Positions 33,825 through 42,494 of a stretch of 64,000 nt of DNA are shown here, piece by piece. How positions within the stretch are numbered: the stretch's first letter is position 1; each line of letters starts with the position of its first letter. The translations under genes were made by a program, and so were the position numbers. The notes below the pieces were generated by a model, which searched no databases, was not told the DNA's origin, and worked only from the letters and a program-made list of their open reading frames with translations. Source of the stretch: Candidatus Manganitrophaceae bacterium (lineage in GTDB: Bacteria; Nitrospirota; Nitrospiria; SBBL01; Manganitrophaceae); assembly GCA_016200325.1 (NCBI GenBank), contig JACQEZ010000001.1:124001-188000 (forward strand). Reading direction: 5' to 3'.

Positions 33825-34625
33825 GTGAATCAACAATTTCTAAATGGATGGGCGCTGATTCTCGGAGCCTCCAGCGGTTTCGGCGAAGCATGCGCGTTGG
33901 AGTTGGCTTCGTTCGGCATGGATATCTTCGGCGTCCACCTCGACCGTAAGGGAACGATCGCCAATGTCGATCGGATCACCTCCGAGATTAAAGCGAAGGG
34001 ACGCCAGGCGATTTTCTTCAACGTCAATGCCGCCGACGCCGAAAAGCGAAAAGGGGTCCTTGACGAAATGGAGAAGACATTGTCGGCGGGGGGAGCAGGC
34101 GTTCGGGTCCTGATTCACTCGCTGGCATTCGGAACGCTCAAGCCGTTCATCGCTGGCTCTCCCAACGAAGCGATCGCGCAGCCGCAGATGGAGATGACGC
34201 TCGATGTAATGGCCAACAGCCTCGTCTACTGGACGCAAGATCTCGTCGCGCGCGGCGTTCTATCCGAAGGGGGACGGGTCTTCGCCATGACCTCCGCCGG
34301 CGGCGCCCGCGTTTGGAGAAGTTACGGCGCCGTTTCAGCGGCCAAGGCGGCGCTGGAGTCCCATGTCCGCCAGCTGGCGCTCGAGCTCGGTCCGAAGGGG
34401 GTGGCGGTCAACGCCATCCGGGCGGGGGTGACCGACACCCCGGCGCTTCGCAAGATCCCGGGCCACGAGGAGATGATCAAGATGGCGAGTGCCCGAAACC
34501 CGATGGGCCGCCTGACCACCCCGGAGGACGTTGCGGGGGCGATCGCCCTCTTCTCCCACCCGAAGGCGCAGTGGATCACCGGGAATGTGATCGGCGTCGA
34601 CGGTGGAGAATTCATCGTCGATTAA
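33825..34625 (+). CDS. Short-chain dehydrogenase, probable FabL-type enoyl-ACP reductase
   Basis: 266 residues. Nucleotide-binding GASSGFG (15-21) follows the classical SDR form seen in FabL rather than the split FabI motif. The active-site spacing Tyr167-x6-Lys174 (SYGAVSAAKAAL) is that of enoyl-ACP reductases (FabI and FabL), not the Tyr-x3-Lys of FabG. LIHSLAFGTLKPF also resembles the FabI/FabL substrate loop. Being inserted between fabH and fabD in an otherwise standard cluster, it most likely performs the last reduction of the elongation cycle. GGAGGAGAGA precedes GTG 33825. Confidence 0.8.
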   Translation: MNQQFLNGWALILGASSGFGEACALELASFGMDIFGVHLDRKGTIANVDRITSEIKAKGRQAIFFNVNAADAEKRKGVLDEMEKTLSAGGAGVRVLIHSLAFGTLKPFIAGSPNEAIAQPQMEMTLDVMANSLVYWTQDLVARGVLSEGGRVFAMTSAGGARVWRSYGAVSAAKAALESHVRQLALELGPKGVAVNAIRAGVTDTPALRKIPGHEEMIKMASARNPMGRLTTPEDVAGAIALFSHPKAQWITGNVIGVDGGEFIVD

Positions 34626-34787
34626 TCATCCGCTTCCCCGATATTTCCTGGAAAATTTTTGTTGACTTCATGTTTTTTTTTGATCAATATCATTTGGAAT
34701 CTTTGGGCGGAAATGGTTTTTTTGGTCTTATACTGCGAAGGGGATCTTCCCTTCCGGATCGGCTTGAGTTCTCAAGGAGAGAGATAA

Positions 34788-35723
34788 GTGGCGATCGCAT
34801 TTCTCTTTCCGGGCCAAGGCTCGCAATATGTCGGAATGGGGAAAGCGCTCTTCGAGCATTTCGACGCCGCCCGCGCCACCTATGCCGAGGCTGATCGGGC
34901 GCTCGGCTGGGAGATCAGCCGGCTCAGCTTCGAGGGACCGGAAGAGCGGCTGAACCAGACGGAATATACCCAGCCGGCGCTGCTCGTCGCCAGCATCGCC
35001 GCATGGCGCACCTTGGGAGCGCCGATCGATAAAGGGGCCTTGGTCGCGGGACACAGCCTCGGCGAGTATACGGCGTTGGTTGCCGCCGGCGCGCTTCCTT
35101 TTACAGAAGCGGTCCGGCTGGTCCAACAACGCGGACGCTTCATGCAGGAGGCGGTTCCCCAGGGGCAAGGCGGGATGGCGGCGATCGTCGGGCTCGATCG
35201 AAAGACGATCGGTGAGATCTGCGAGCAAGCGTCGAGCGGGAGCGGACGGGTCACCGCCGCGAATTACAACGCCCCCGACCAGATCGTGATCGCCGGCGAA
35301 GCGGGCGCGGTTCAGCGGGGTGCAACACTGGCCCAAGCGCGCGGGGCGAAGCGGGTGGTTCCGCTGGCGGTCAGCGTTCCCTCGCACTCTCCGATGATGG
35401 GGGAGGCGTGTCGCCGTCTGGCGGCCGAGCTGGAAAAGATCGGCGGAGAAGATTTAAAGATTCCTCTCATCAATAATCTGCAAGCGAAGAGAATCACGAC
35501 TTGGCAGGAGGCCAAGGCCGGTCTGATCGATCAGCTCTCCTCCCCGCTGCTTTGGGAAGAGACGATCGGGCAGATGCGGGATTCGGGAATCGATCTCTTC
35601 ATCGAAGTCGGACCCGGCCGGGTTTTGTCCGGTTTGCTGAAGCGGATTGACCGGAAGCTCGCGACGATGAATGCCGAAGACGCCGCCGGGGTGGAGAAGG
35701 TCAAAGCGGCGCTGGAGAAATAA
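34788..35723 (+). CDS. fabD: Malonyl-CoA:ACP transacylase
   Basis: 311 residues. FLFPGQGSQYVGMG at the start, nucleophile Ser90 in AGHSLGEYTALVAAG and His200 in SVPSHSPMM. It loads malonyl groups on ACP. GTG start at 34788 (AAGGAGAGAG upstream). It ends directly against fabG with no intervening base, suggesting tight co-expression. Confidence 0.96.
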   Translation: MAIAFLFPGQGSQYVGMGKALFEHFDAARATYAEADRALGWEISRLSFEGPEERLNQTEYTQPALLVASIAAWRTLGAPIDKGALVAGHSLGEYTALVAAGALPFTEAVRLVQQRGRFMQEAVPQGQGGMAAIVGLDRKTIGEICEQASSGSGRVTAANYNAPDQIVIAGEAGAVQRGATLAQARGAKRVVPLAVSVPSHSPMMGEACRRLAAELEKIGGEDLKIPLINNLQAKRITTWQEAKAGLIDQLSSPLLWEETIGQMRDSGIDLFIEVGPGRVLSGLLKRIDRKLATMNAEDAAGVEKVKAALEK

Positions 35724-36482
35724 ATGGGTGGAACGATCGATTTAAAAGGGAATGTAGCGCTCGTCACCGGCGGCGCCCAGGGGATTGGAAAAGCGATTGC
35801 AACCCTTCTTGCGGACTGCGGGGCGAGTGTGGTAGTCTCCGACGTAAATCGCGAAACGGCTGAGAAGACGGTTGCAGAGCTCGCCGCGCAGGGGAAAGAG
35901 GCGATGCCGGCGCAAGCCAACGTGGCACGCGCGGAAGAGGTCAAGGCGATGGTCGATTCGGTCATCTCGCAATGGGGAAAGGTCGACATCCTCGTCAACA
36001 ACGCCGGGATCACCCGAGATACCCTGCTGCTCCGGATGAAGGATGAAGATTGGGACGCGGTTCTCTCCGTGAACCTCAAAGGGACCTACCACTGTATGAA
36101 GGCGGTGCTTCCCTCGATGAGCCGGCAGCGCCGCGGGAAGATCGTTAATATCTCATCGATTGTCGGCGTCATCGGAAATGCCGGTCAGGCGAATTATGCC
36201 GCGTCCAAGGCGGCGGTCATCGGCCTGACGAAGACCGTGGCGCGCGAGTACGCCAGCCGCGGCATCACGGTGAATGCCGTCGCCCCCGGTTTTATCGATA
36301 CCGCCATGACCGCATCGCTTCCCGCCGACGTCAAAGAAAATTTACTAAAGCAGATCCCGTTGGCCCGTCTGGGGTCTCCGTCGGACATCGCCAACGCGGT
36401 CGTCTTTTTGGCTTCGGACCGCGCCGACTATATGACCGGCCAGGTGCTTCATGTCAACGGCGGCATGTATATGGGAGGATAA
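35724..36482 (+). CDS. fabG: 3-oxoacyl-ACP reductase
   Basis: 252 residues. TGGAQGIG (15-22) NADPH motif, NNAG (92-95), Ser-Tyr158-Lys162 catalytic set in ANYAASKAAVIGL and the C-terminal FLASDRADYMTGQVLHVNGGMYM, typical of FabG. It reduces 3-oxoacyl-ACP. The ATG immediately follows the fabD stop (TAAATG), with GGAG in the end of fabD as ribosome site. Confidence 0.96.
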   Translation: MGGTIDLKGNVALVTGGAQGIGKAIATLLADCGASVVVSDVNRETAEKTVAELAAQGKEAMPAQANVARAEEVKAMVDSVISQWGKVDILVNNAGITRDTLLLRMKDEDWDAVLSVNLKGTYHCMKAVLPSMSRQRRGKIVNISSIVGVIGNAGQANYAASKAAVIGLTKTVAREYASRGITVNAVAPGFIDTAMTASLPADVKENLLKQIPLARLGSPSDIANAVVFLASDRADYMTGQVLHVNGGMYMGG

Positions 36483-36534
36483 GGCGGTTCCATCCGTTGG
36501 AGTGAAACAGGGAATTTCCAATGAACGTTTTCAC

Positions 36535-36553
36535 TAAAAAGGCCGGCCTTTTT
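36535..36553 (+). terminator. Possible attenuator between fabG and acpP
   Basis: AAAAAGGCCGGCCTTTTTT is a short perfect palindrome ending in a T-run. It has no proper loop as DNA, but RNA could form a small hairpin with a GCCGGC core. It may tune readthrough into acpP. Confidence 0.4.
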
Positions 36554-36607
36554 TGAGGCGGCAGGTTTCATCTGTTTAACTTTATCTTTAAGGGGAGGTG
36601 AGAAGCG

Positions 36608-36838
36608 TTGGCAGTAGAAGAGCGCGTTAAAAAGATCATTTCGGAGCAGTTGGGCTTGGAAGAAGAGGATGTCACCCCGGAAGCCTCCTTCGTGGAGGAT
36701 CTCGGCGCCGACTCCTTGGATACCGTGGAGCTGGTCATGGCGTTCGAGGAAGAGTTCGGGATAGAGATCCCGGATGAGGATGCAGAGAAGATCCTCACCG
36801 TCCAGAATGCAATCGACTACATTAAGGAAAAGGTGTAG
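36608..36838 (+). CDS. acpP: Acyl carrier protein
   Basis: 76 residues, strongly acidic, with the phosphopantetheine-bearing Ser36 in [15 protein letters not shown] start at 36608 behind a strong GGGGAGGTG site; no ATG fits the full-length family start. The 36483-36607 gap contains a GC-rich inverted stretch around AAAAAGGCCGGCCTTTTTT (36535-36553), which may act as an internal attenuator or terminator. High expression of acpP relative to its neighbours would fit. Confidence 0.95.
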   Translation: MAVEERVKKIISEQLGLEEEDVTPEASFVEDLGADSLDTVELVMAFEEEFGIEIPDEDAEKILTVQNAIDYIKEKV

Positions 36839-36914
36839 CGATTCGTCCGCTTTGTACCGGCCTGTTCCGCCGGCCGGTACCGATCGGTTCTGTCTTAAGT
36901 AAGGGGGTGGTTTT

Positions 36915-38156
36915 CTGAAACGAAGGGTTGTTGTTACCGGCCTGGGGGCAATCACGCCGCTCGGGATAGGAGTAGAGAAGACATGGAAGGCGCTCTGCGC
37001 AGGTGAGTCGGGGGTCGATCGGATCACCCGTTTCGATCCGACGGACTATCCCTGTCAGATTGCAGCCCAGGTCAACGATTTCGCCCCGGCCGATTTTATC
37101 GACGCCAAAGAAATCAAAAAAATGGACACCTTCATCCACTACGCCGTTGCCGCAGCCCAGATGGCGATGGATGATTCCGGATTGAAGGTGACCCCCGAGA
37201 ATGCGGAGCGGATCGGCGTGTATGTCGGCTCCGGCATCGGGGGGCTTCAGGCCATTGAGCAGTGGCACAAGGTTCTCCTCGAAAAAGGACCGAAACGGGT
37301 CAGCCCCTTCTTCATTCCGATGTCCATTATCAATCTCGCCCCCGGCCAAATCGGCATCCGGTTCGGCGCCAAAGGACCCAACTCCTGCGCGGTCACGGCG
37401 TGCGCCACCGGAAACAACTGCATCGGGGACGCCTTCCGCATCATTCAACGGGGGGAGGCCGATGCAATGATTGCCGGGGGAACCGAGGCGGCAATCACCC
37501 CGCTGGGGGTCGCCGGATTTTCCGCCTCGCGCGCGCTCTCCACACGAAATGATGATCCGAAGCATGCCAGCCGCCCCTTTGATAAAGATCGAGACGGCTT
37601 TGTCTTGGGAGAAGGGGCCGGCATTCTTGTTTTAGAAGAGCTCGAGAGTGCCCGGGCGCGGGGCGCCCGCATTTATGCCGAGGTCCTCGGATATGGGATG
37701 TCTGCCGACGCCTACCATATCACCGCGCCGTCGGAAGAGGGAGAGGGGGCGGCGCGCTGCATGCAGCTTGCCTTGAAAGATGCCGGCATCCGACCTGACG
37801 AGGTCGGCTACATCAACGCCCACGCCACCTCCACCATGGCCGACGCCATCGAAACGAAGGCGATGAAGACGGTCTTCGGCGAGGCGATCCGGCAGATCCC
37901 GATCAGTGCGACCAAGTCGATGACCGGACACCTGTTGGGGGCGGCCGGAGGGATCGAAGCGGTCTTCAGCATTCTTACCATTCGAGACAGCCTGATCGCT
38001 CCGACGATTAACCTTGACCATCCCGATCCGCAGTGCGATCTCGACTACACGCCCAACCAGGCCCGAAAGGCTTCGGTCGATATCGCTCTTTCCAATTCGT
38101 TCGGTTTCGGCGGCACGAATGCCACCGTCCTTTTCAAGAAGGTTCGGAACGTGTAA
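36915..38156 (+). CDS. fabF: 3-oxoacyl-ACP synthase II, apparently initiating at CTG
   Basis: 413 residues if started at CTG 36915, giving (M/L)[16 protein letters not shown], the expected FabF N-terminus. Upstream in frame are only TTT, GGT, GGT, GGG and then TAA at 36900, and no ATG, GTG or TTG occurs before 37122, which would remove 69 residues of the core fold. An AAGGGGG ribosome site sits seven bases before the CTG. The catalytic Cys163 (TACATG) is present, as are [14 protein letters not shown] and [15 protein letters not shown] with the two histidines. It elongates acyl-ACP. It is followed by rnc, the usual neighbour. Confidence 0.9.
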   Translation: MKRRVVVTGLGAITPLGIGVEKTWKALCAGESGVDRITRFDPTDYPCQIAAQVNDFAPADFIDAKEIKKMDTFIHYAVAAAQMAMDDSGLKVTPENAERIGVYVGSGIGGLQAIEQWHKVLLEKGPKRVSPFFIPMSIINLAPGQIGIRFGAKGPNSCAVTACATGNNCIGDAFRIIQRGEADAMIAGGTEAAITPLGVAGFSASRALSTRNDDPKHASRPFDKDRDGFVLGEGAGILVLEELESARARGARIYAEVLGYGMSADAYHITAPSEEGEGAARCMQLALKDAGIRPDEVGYINAHATSTMADAIETKAMKTVFGEAIRQIPISATKSMTGHLLGAAGGIEAVFSILTIRDSLIAPTINLDHPDPQCDLDYTPNQARKASVDIALSNSFGFGGTNATVLFKKVRNV

Positions 38157-38192
38157 CCCCTTTTGCCATGGATTGGGTATGCCACTTCCATC

Positions 38193-38912
38193 ATGTTGCC
38201 TTCGGATCTGACCCTCCTCCAGAAACGGCTCTCCTATTCTTTCAAGGCGCCGCTGCGCCTCCGCCAAGCGGTTACCCACAAATCGTACCTCAACGAATCA
38301 AAGGATAAGACGGTCGACGACAATGAGCGCTTCGAGTTCCTGGGCGATGCCGTCCTCGACCTGATCATCAGCGAAGTCTTGATCGAACGCTTCCCCCAAG
38401 CGCCGGAGGGGGATCTCTCTAAGTTAAAAGCCCGGGTGGTCAGCGAGGGAACGCTCGCCCGGGTTGCTAAAGAGATCGGCCTCGGCCAGTACCTCTATCT
38501 GGGAAAGGGGGAGGAGCGGACCCTCGGCCGAGAGAAGAGCTCGCTCCTTGCCAATGCGATGGAGGCGGTGATCGCCGCCCTCTATCTCGACGGCGGTCTT
38601 GCGGCGGCGCGGGAGGGGGTGATGCGGGAGTTCGAGCCGTTCCTGCGGGAGCTGACCCGCCCTGAGATCACCGTCGACTACAAGACCGAGCTCCAAGAGC
38701 TCTGCCAAAAAGAGTTCGAATCGCTCCCCACCTACCACGTTATCGGAGAGTCGGGTCCGGACCACCAAAAGCGCTTCGAAGTCGAAATCCGAATCCGAAA
38801 CACCCCCTATGCCACCGCCGGCGGGAAGAGCAAAAAAGAGGCGGAGCAGCGGGCGGCACAGATCACGCTGGAGCGGTTGAAAAGAGGAGAACGGGCTCCG
38901 CAGATTGAGTAG
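38193..38912 (+). CDS. rnc: Ribonuclease III
   Basis: 239 residues from ATG 38193; a TTG at 38163 is in frame but neither has a clear ribosome site. RNase III signature NERFEFLGDAVL (44-55) with the metal-binding Glu and Asp, a second acidic block (NAMEAVIAALYLDGG), then a C-terminal double-stranded RNA-binding domain (TELQELCQKEFESLPTYHVIGESGPDHQKRFEVEI...KSKKEAEQRAAQ). It processes rRNA precursors. The fabF-rnc adjacency is conserved in many bacteria. Confidence 0.93.
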   Translation: MLPSDLTLLQKRLSYSFKAPLRLRQAVTHKSYLNESKDKTVDDNERFEFLGDAVLDLIISEVLIERFPQAPEGDLSKLKARVVSEGTLARVAKEIGLGQYLYLGKGEERTLGREKSSLLANAMEAVIAALYLDGGLAAAREGVMREFEPFLRELTRPEITVDYKTELQELCQKEFESLPTYHVIGESGPDHQKRFEVEIRIRNTPYATAGGKSKKEAEQRAAQITLERLKRGERAPQIE

Positions 38913-39002
38913 CGCTCCTCGACTTGCCGTTATCTTTTTGACGCACCCTTCTTAATTTGACAGCTCAAACCAGCCTTCTTGCACTCTTCTTGATCGCAGT
39001 GT

Positions 39003-39247
39003 TTTGGAGCCGCGTTCGGCCTGGGAAGACATATCCGGTGAAGTGGTTATAGAACAAGGCCGGCGGTTCTCTATCGTGGTCTTCCCCACGGCGCAGCTTT
39101 TCTCGGCATCCCGGCGACCGGTCGTCCGATCGATCTGGAAGTCATTGACATTCTCCGGATCAAAATGGGCAGATCACCGATCACGGGGTCCTTGATCAAC
39201 TCCGCCTTCTGACCCAATTAGGAGCAATCTTGCCTTCCGGCCGCTAG
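39003..39247 (+). pseudogene. SnoaL-like / ester-cyclase family gene, broken by at least two frameshifts
   Basis: Three reading frames must be joined to recover the protein: SAWEDISGEVVIEQG (frame of 39004), then HGAAFLGIPATGRPIDLEVIDILRIK, then NGQITDHGVLDQLRLLTQLGAI ending at TAG 39247. Together they match the C-terminal half of SnoaL-like polyketide-cyclase proteins (FxGIPxTGRxIxxxxIDIxRIxxGxIxEHWGVxDxL). The N-terminal half and any start are absent. This accounts for most of the otherwise gene-free 38913-39320 interval. Confidence 0.75.
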
Positions 39248-39320
39248 AGTTGCTGCAAAAAGTGTCGTATACTTTGCTCTTGCAGTTTTTTTATTGTCAC
39301 GGGAATTCAGCGGAGCAATC

Positions 39321-39923
39321 GTGAGAGCCACCCGCACGACCAGACATCTTTTAATTCTCTTTTATAGCGTCTTCGCCGTTTCCATCGCAGGCTGTGCGAC
39401 GCGCCCCTCCACCCCTCCCACGCGCGCGTGGTCGGCTCCGTGTGATACCTGCATGGCGGGGGTTGAGAATTTTGGGAAGGTCACGCCGCTCCTCTGGCGG
39501 GGAGAGCAGCCGACGAAAGAGGGGTTTCGTCATCTGGAGGCGGCGGGGGTGAAGACCGTCATCAGTCTTCGGGAGTTTCACGACGACCTGCCGCTGCTGA
39601 AGGGGACGAAGCTGAAGTATCTGCGGATTCCGATGGATCCGTGGCGTCCTGAAGAGGAGGAGCTGATTCAATTTTTAAAAGCGGTCGACGCCGCGCTCAA
39701 AGATCCTGACGGCGCGCCGGTGTTTGTCCATTGCTCGCTCGGGAGGGATCGCACCGGCTATAGCATCGCCTCGTACCGGATGGTTTTTGAGCATTGGGCG
39801 GCGGAAGATGCGATCCACGAGATGTTCGACTTTCGCTTCAACGCGATCTTTTTCTACAATCCCCGGTTTCTTAAAAAAATGGATGTCGAGCGCCTGCGCA
39901 CGCTTGTACAATTCAAGCCGTAA
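39321..39923 (+). CDS. Lipoprotein dual-specificity/tyrosine phosphatase-like protein
   Basis: 200 residues from GTG 39321 (GCGGAGC upstream), preferred because it places the lipobox SIAGC (Cys25) right after a single hydrophobic stretch; a TTG nine codons earlier is the alternative. The phosphatase domain has LWRGEQPTKEGFRHLEAAGVKTVISLRE and the signature HCSLGRDRTGY with catalytic Cys138 and Arg144 (C-x5-R). It would sit on the periplasmic face as a lipoprotein. Bacterial relatives include secreted tyrosine phosphatases and phytase-like enzymes. The substrate is unknown. Confidence 0.82.
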   Translation: MRATRTTRHLLILFYSVFAVSIAGCATRPSTPPTRAWSAPCDTCMAGVENFGKVTPLLWRGEQPTKEGFRHLEAAGVKTVISLREFHDDLPLLKGTKLKYLRIPMDPWRPEEEELIQFLKAVDAALKDPDGAPVFVHCSLGRDRTGYSIASYRMVFEHWAAEDAIHEMFDFRFNAIFFYNPRFLKKMDVERLRTLVQFKP

Positions 39924-39936
39924 TCCGAACGTTGCG

Positions 39937-39963
39937 TGACCGGCTCAAAGAGCCAAGCGGTCA
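39937..39963. terminator. Hairpin between convergent genes
   Basis: TGACCGGCTC-AAA-GAGC-CAAG-CGGTCA forms a 10-bp interrupted stem, sitting 14 bp after one stop and overlapping the stop codon of the facing gene. No T-run, so termination activity is uncertain. Confidence 0.4.
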
Positions 39964-42003
39964 GGTGACTTCAACGCCCCACCGTTCGTCTTCGTCCGAG
40001 TCTCTCAATTCTTTTAAATGTCGGCGGGCCTCGACCAGCTCGGGATTGATTTTTATGACCTGTCGGTACTCCTCCCGCGCTTCCTTTTTCCGGCCGAGCA
40101 GAAGATAGGTATTCCCGAGGTTGTTGTGCGCCTTGTCGTAGTCCGGCTCGAGTTCCACCGCCTTTTGATAGGCGCCGAGCGCTTTTTCCATCTCTCCCAC
40201 GGCGGCGTAGGAGACGCCGAGGTTATTGTAGACTCGGGGAAGATCCGGGTCGAACTTCGGAAGGTCGATGTCGAACTTTAAGGCTTTTTCATATGTGTCA
40301 ATCGCCTCCGCCCAGCGCTGCCATTTCGCATAGGTATTGCCGATATTAAAGTAGATCTCTCCTAGATCGTCTTCGGAGGAGAGGAGCAGCGCTTTTTGAT
40401 AAAAGGTGATGGCTTCCTCAAGATGGCCCTCCTTCTCATAGACGACACCGATATTGTAGTAGGACCGATAGAGCGCCGGGTTGATCCGGATTGCTCCTTG
40501 ATATGCTTCAATCGCTTTCGCAATCTGCCCATGGTTTTTGTATACGTTTCCCAAGTTGTTGAGGGCATTCGCATCGTCCGGCTTCAGGGCGATCGATTTC
40601 TCAAAGGCCGCTTCCGCTTCATCGAATCGCTTGTGCTTGGCATAGGCAATGCCAAGGTTGTTGTAACCGCGTGCTTTTGCCGGACTCTTCTTTACGACAT
40701 CTCCCCACAAGGTCATTTCATCCTTCCAGATTCCGTTTCGCTGATAAGTCGCAATCGATAAACAAAGGACCGCAACGGCGATGCCCCCGAAACCCCAGCG
40801 GAGCGGAAGCACCCTCTTGAAGGTGATTGGACCGGCGAGCAGCACGGCGCTGACCGAGATGAAAAGTCCGATGCTCGGAAGATAGAGCCGATGCTCGAAA
40901 AGAGTCTCGATGATCCGAAGCGCAGAGAGGGTCGATGTCACCGAGATCGTTAAAAAGAACCAGAGAATTCCGAATGCGACCAGCCGCGCGGCGGAATTTT
41001 TGCGCTGTCGGGTAAGGAGAAAGAAAGCGACCGAAAAAAGTCCTACAATGACGAGAAGCGAAAGGAAGACGGCGGGATCGAACAGCGAGTGGTAAACCGG
41101 GTAGTCGTAGTCGAGGTTTTGATTGACCGGCCAAATCAGAAGCCGAAGGTAAGTCATGAGCGCCCGCAGCTGTGTGAAGAAATAATCAAGCCGGCTCACC
41201 TGGATCGGATGGCGGGAAAGTCTCTCTTCTATTTCACTGAGAAAATGAATACTCGACAGCGGAATCAGGATCAGCGAACTAAGAAAGGGGAGCAAGGAGA
41301 GCCAGCGCATTTTTCTTGGGCGCTCGAAAAAAAGGAATTCGATTAAGATGAACATCAGCGGAATCGTGAAGCTCACCTCCTTCGTCCGCATTGCCAGCAG
41401 GGTGGAAAGAAGCGAGCCGAGATACCAGGCATATTTTCGCTTCGTGGAAGGGGCTGCGATCCGCCAGTAGATGTAGCAGACGAGAGCAAGAAGATAAAAC
41501 GTGACGACCAGCGAGGCAAAGCGCTGAACGATGTAGGTCACCGCCTCTGTTTGAAGCGGGTGGGCCGCGAAAAGAAGCGCCGCAGAAAACGCAATCCACG
41601 GCGCGCGGTCGCAGGGGTACCTTTCTGTGGAGGTCATTAGGGGGGTGCGGAAGAGCTGAAGGACAAACGTATAGACGAGAAAGGTATTCAAGAGATGGAT
41701 GGCGACATTGACCAGGTGATAGCCGAAGACATCCAGTCCTCCAAAATGGTAATTGAGGGCGAAGGTCATGAAGCCCACCCATCGACGCTCTTCGACGTTC
41801 CAAAACTGTTTCAAATAATGTAAGGATCGAACCCGGGGGTCGTCGATGATGTTGGAATAGTCATCAAAATGAAAGGAAGAGGAGAAGATATTCGAATAAA
41901 TTAGGAGAATGACGAATGACAGGAAGACGAAAACGATCGGCGTTCGAGCCCTGGAGATCCAAATTGAAGCGGTTGGTTTTTGAGGCGGGGGCCACTTTTT
42001 CAT
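39961..42003 (-). CDS. Multi-pass membrane protein with C-terminal TPR array (TMTC/DUF1736-like)
   Basis: About 680 residues from ATG 42003; the frame is open to 42090 and the start is uncertain. The N-terminal half has about ten membrane helices, with the GT-C-like loop SSSFHFDDYSNIIDDPRV after helix one and later YIVQRFASLVVTFYLLALVCYIYWR and LYLPSIGLFISVSAVLLAG. The C-terminal half holds about seven TPRs, starting ARGYNNLGIAYAKHKRFDEAEAAFEKSIALKP and repeating NNLGNxY..A...Y..A. This layout matches TMTC-type proteins (O-mannosyltransferases in animals). A bacterial role in protein or surface glycosylation is inferred, not shown. Confidence 0.8.
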   Translation of the reverse strand: MKKWPPPQKPTASIWISRARTPIVFVFLSFVILLIYSNIFSSSFHFDDYSNIIDDPRVRSLHYLKQFWNVEERRWVGFMTFALNYHFGGLDVFGYHLVNVAIHLLNTFLVYTFVLQLFRTPLMTSTERYPCDRAPWIAFSAALLFAAHPLQTEAVTYIVQRFASLVVTFYLLALVCYIYWRIAAPSTKRKYAWYLGSLLSTLLAMRTKEVSFTIPLMFILIEFLFFERPRKMRWLSLLPFLSSLILIPLSSIHFLSEIEERLSRHPIQVSRLDYFFTQLRALMTYLRLLIWPVNQNLDYDYPVYHSLFDPAVFLSLLVIVGLFSVAFFLLTRQRKNSAARLVAFGILWFFLTISVTSTLSALRIIETLFEHRLYLPSIGLFISVSAVLLAGPITFKRVLPLRWGFGGIAVAVLCLSIATYQRNGIWKDEMTLWGDVVKKSPAKARGYNNLGIAYAKHKRFDEAEAAFEKSIALKPDDANALNNLGNVYKNHGQIAKAIEAYQGAIRINPALYRSYYNIGVVYEKEGHLEEAITFYQKALLLSSEDDLGEIYFNIGNTYAKWQRWAEAIDTYEKALKFDIDLPKFDPDLPRVYNNLGVSYAAVGEMEKALGAYQKAVELEPDYDKAHNNLGNTYLLLGRKKEAREEYRQVIKINPELVEARRHLKELRDSDEDERWGVEVT

Positions 42004-42149
42004 GAAATCGCTTACCAAGTACTTTCGGTCGGATAGATGCTGTAAGAAAGCGTATCTCCACTTAGAAAAATCGTCAATCTGATCATCCACACGTTAGAGG
42101 TAACGATCCTGTTCCGGTGAACGCAGGGGCGAATGCAATCGGATGCAAG

Positions 42150-42178
42150 TTGACACGTGACTCCTCTTCCGCTACAGT
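42150..42178 (+). promoter_or_regulatory. Sigma-70 promoter upstream of a 39-codon gene
   Basis: TTGACA, 17 bp, TACAGT. Transcription would start near 42185, giving a leader of about 110 bases before the ATG at 42295. Confidence 0.55.
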
Positions 42179-42294
42179 AGGACGATGTTTTTCTCTCAAC
42201 GGATCGGTCCCCCGGGGAGCGCCGCAAGCGGAATGATATTCGAAAAATTCTGTCATCCGGGGACGGATAAAATTTCTGAGGTTTAGAGGTTTAA

Positions 42295-42414
42295 ATGAAA
42301 GAATTTCTCAAATACTGCCTTCTTTTTGCTGTAATGACCATTGCTGCAATCTATATCTACTACCTCGTTATCTTACTCTCCCCCGCAACAGACATCTTTG
42401 CCCCGGTGAAGTAA
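42295..42414 (+). CDS. 39-residue single-pass membrane peptide
   Basis: A short frame with good coding features: AGAGGT six bases before the ATG, a Lys-rich start (MKEFLKY), one hydrophobic helix (about 8-31, CLLFAVMTIAAIYIYYLVILLS) and a short polar tail ending FAPVK. A plausible sigma-70 promoter lies upstream. Tyr-rich membrane peptides of this size occur beside respiratory and transport complexes, but nothing here shows a partner: the next gene is a dead acyl-CoA ligase 80 bp away. Confidence 0.55.
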   Translation: MKEFLKYCLLFAVMTIAAIYIYYLVILLSPATDIFAPVK

Positions 42415-42494
42415 GAGAAAATGGAACCCCGGAAGATCTTCCACTCTGAGTGGAGCTTCTACGCGGGAGGGATCGGTCCGGATTCGCGACTTCA

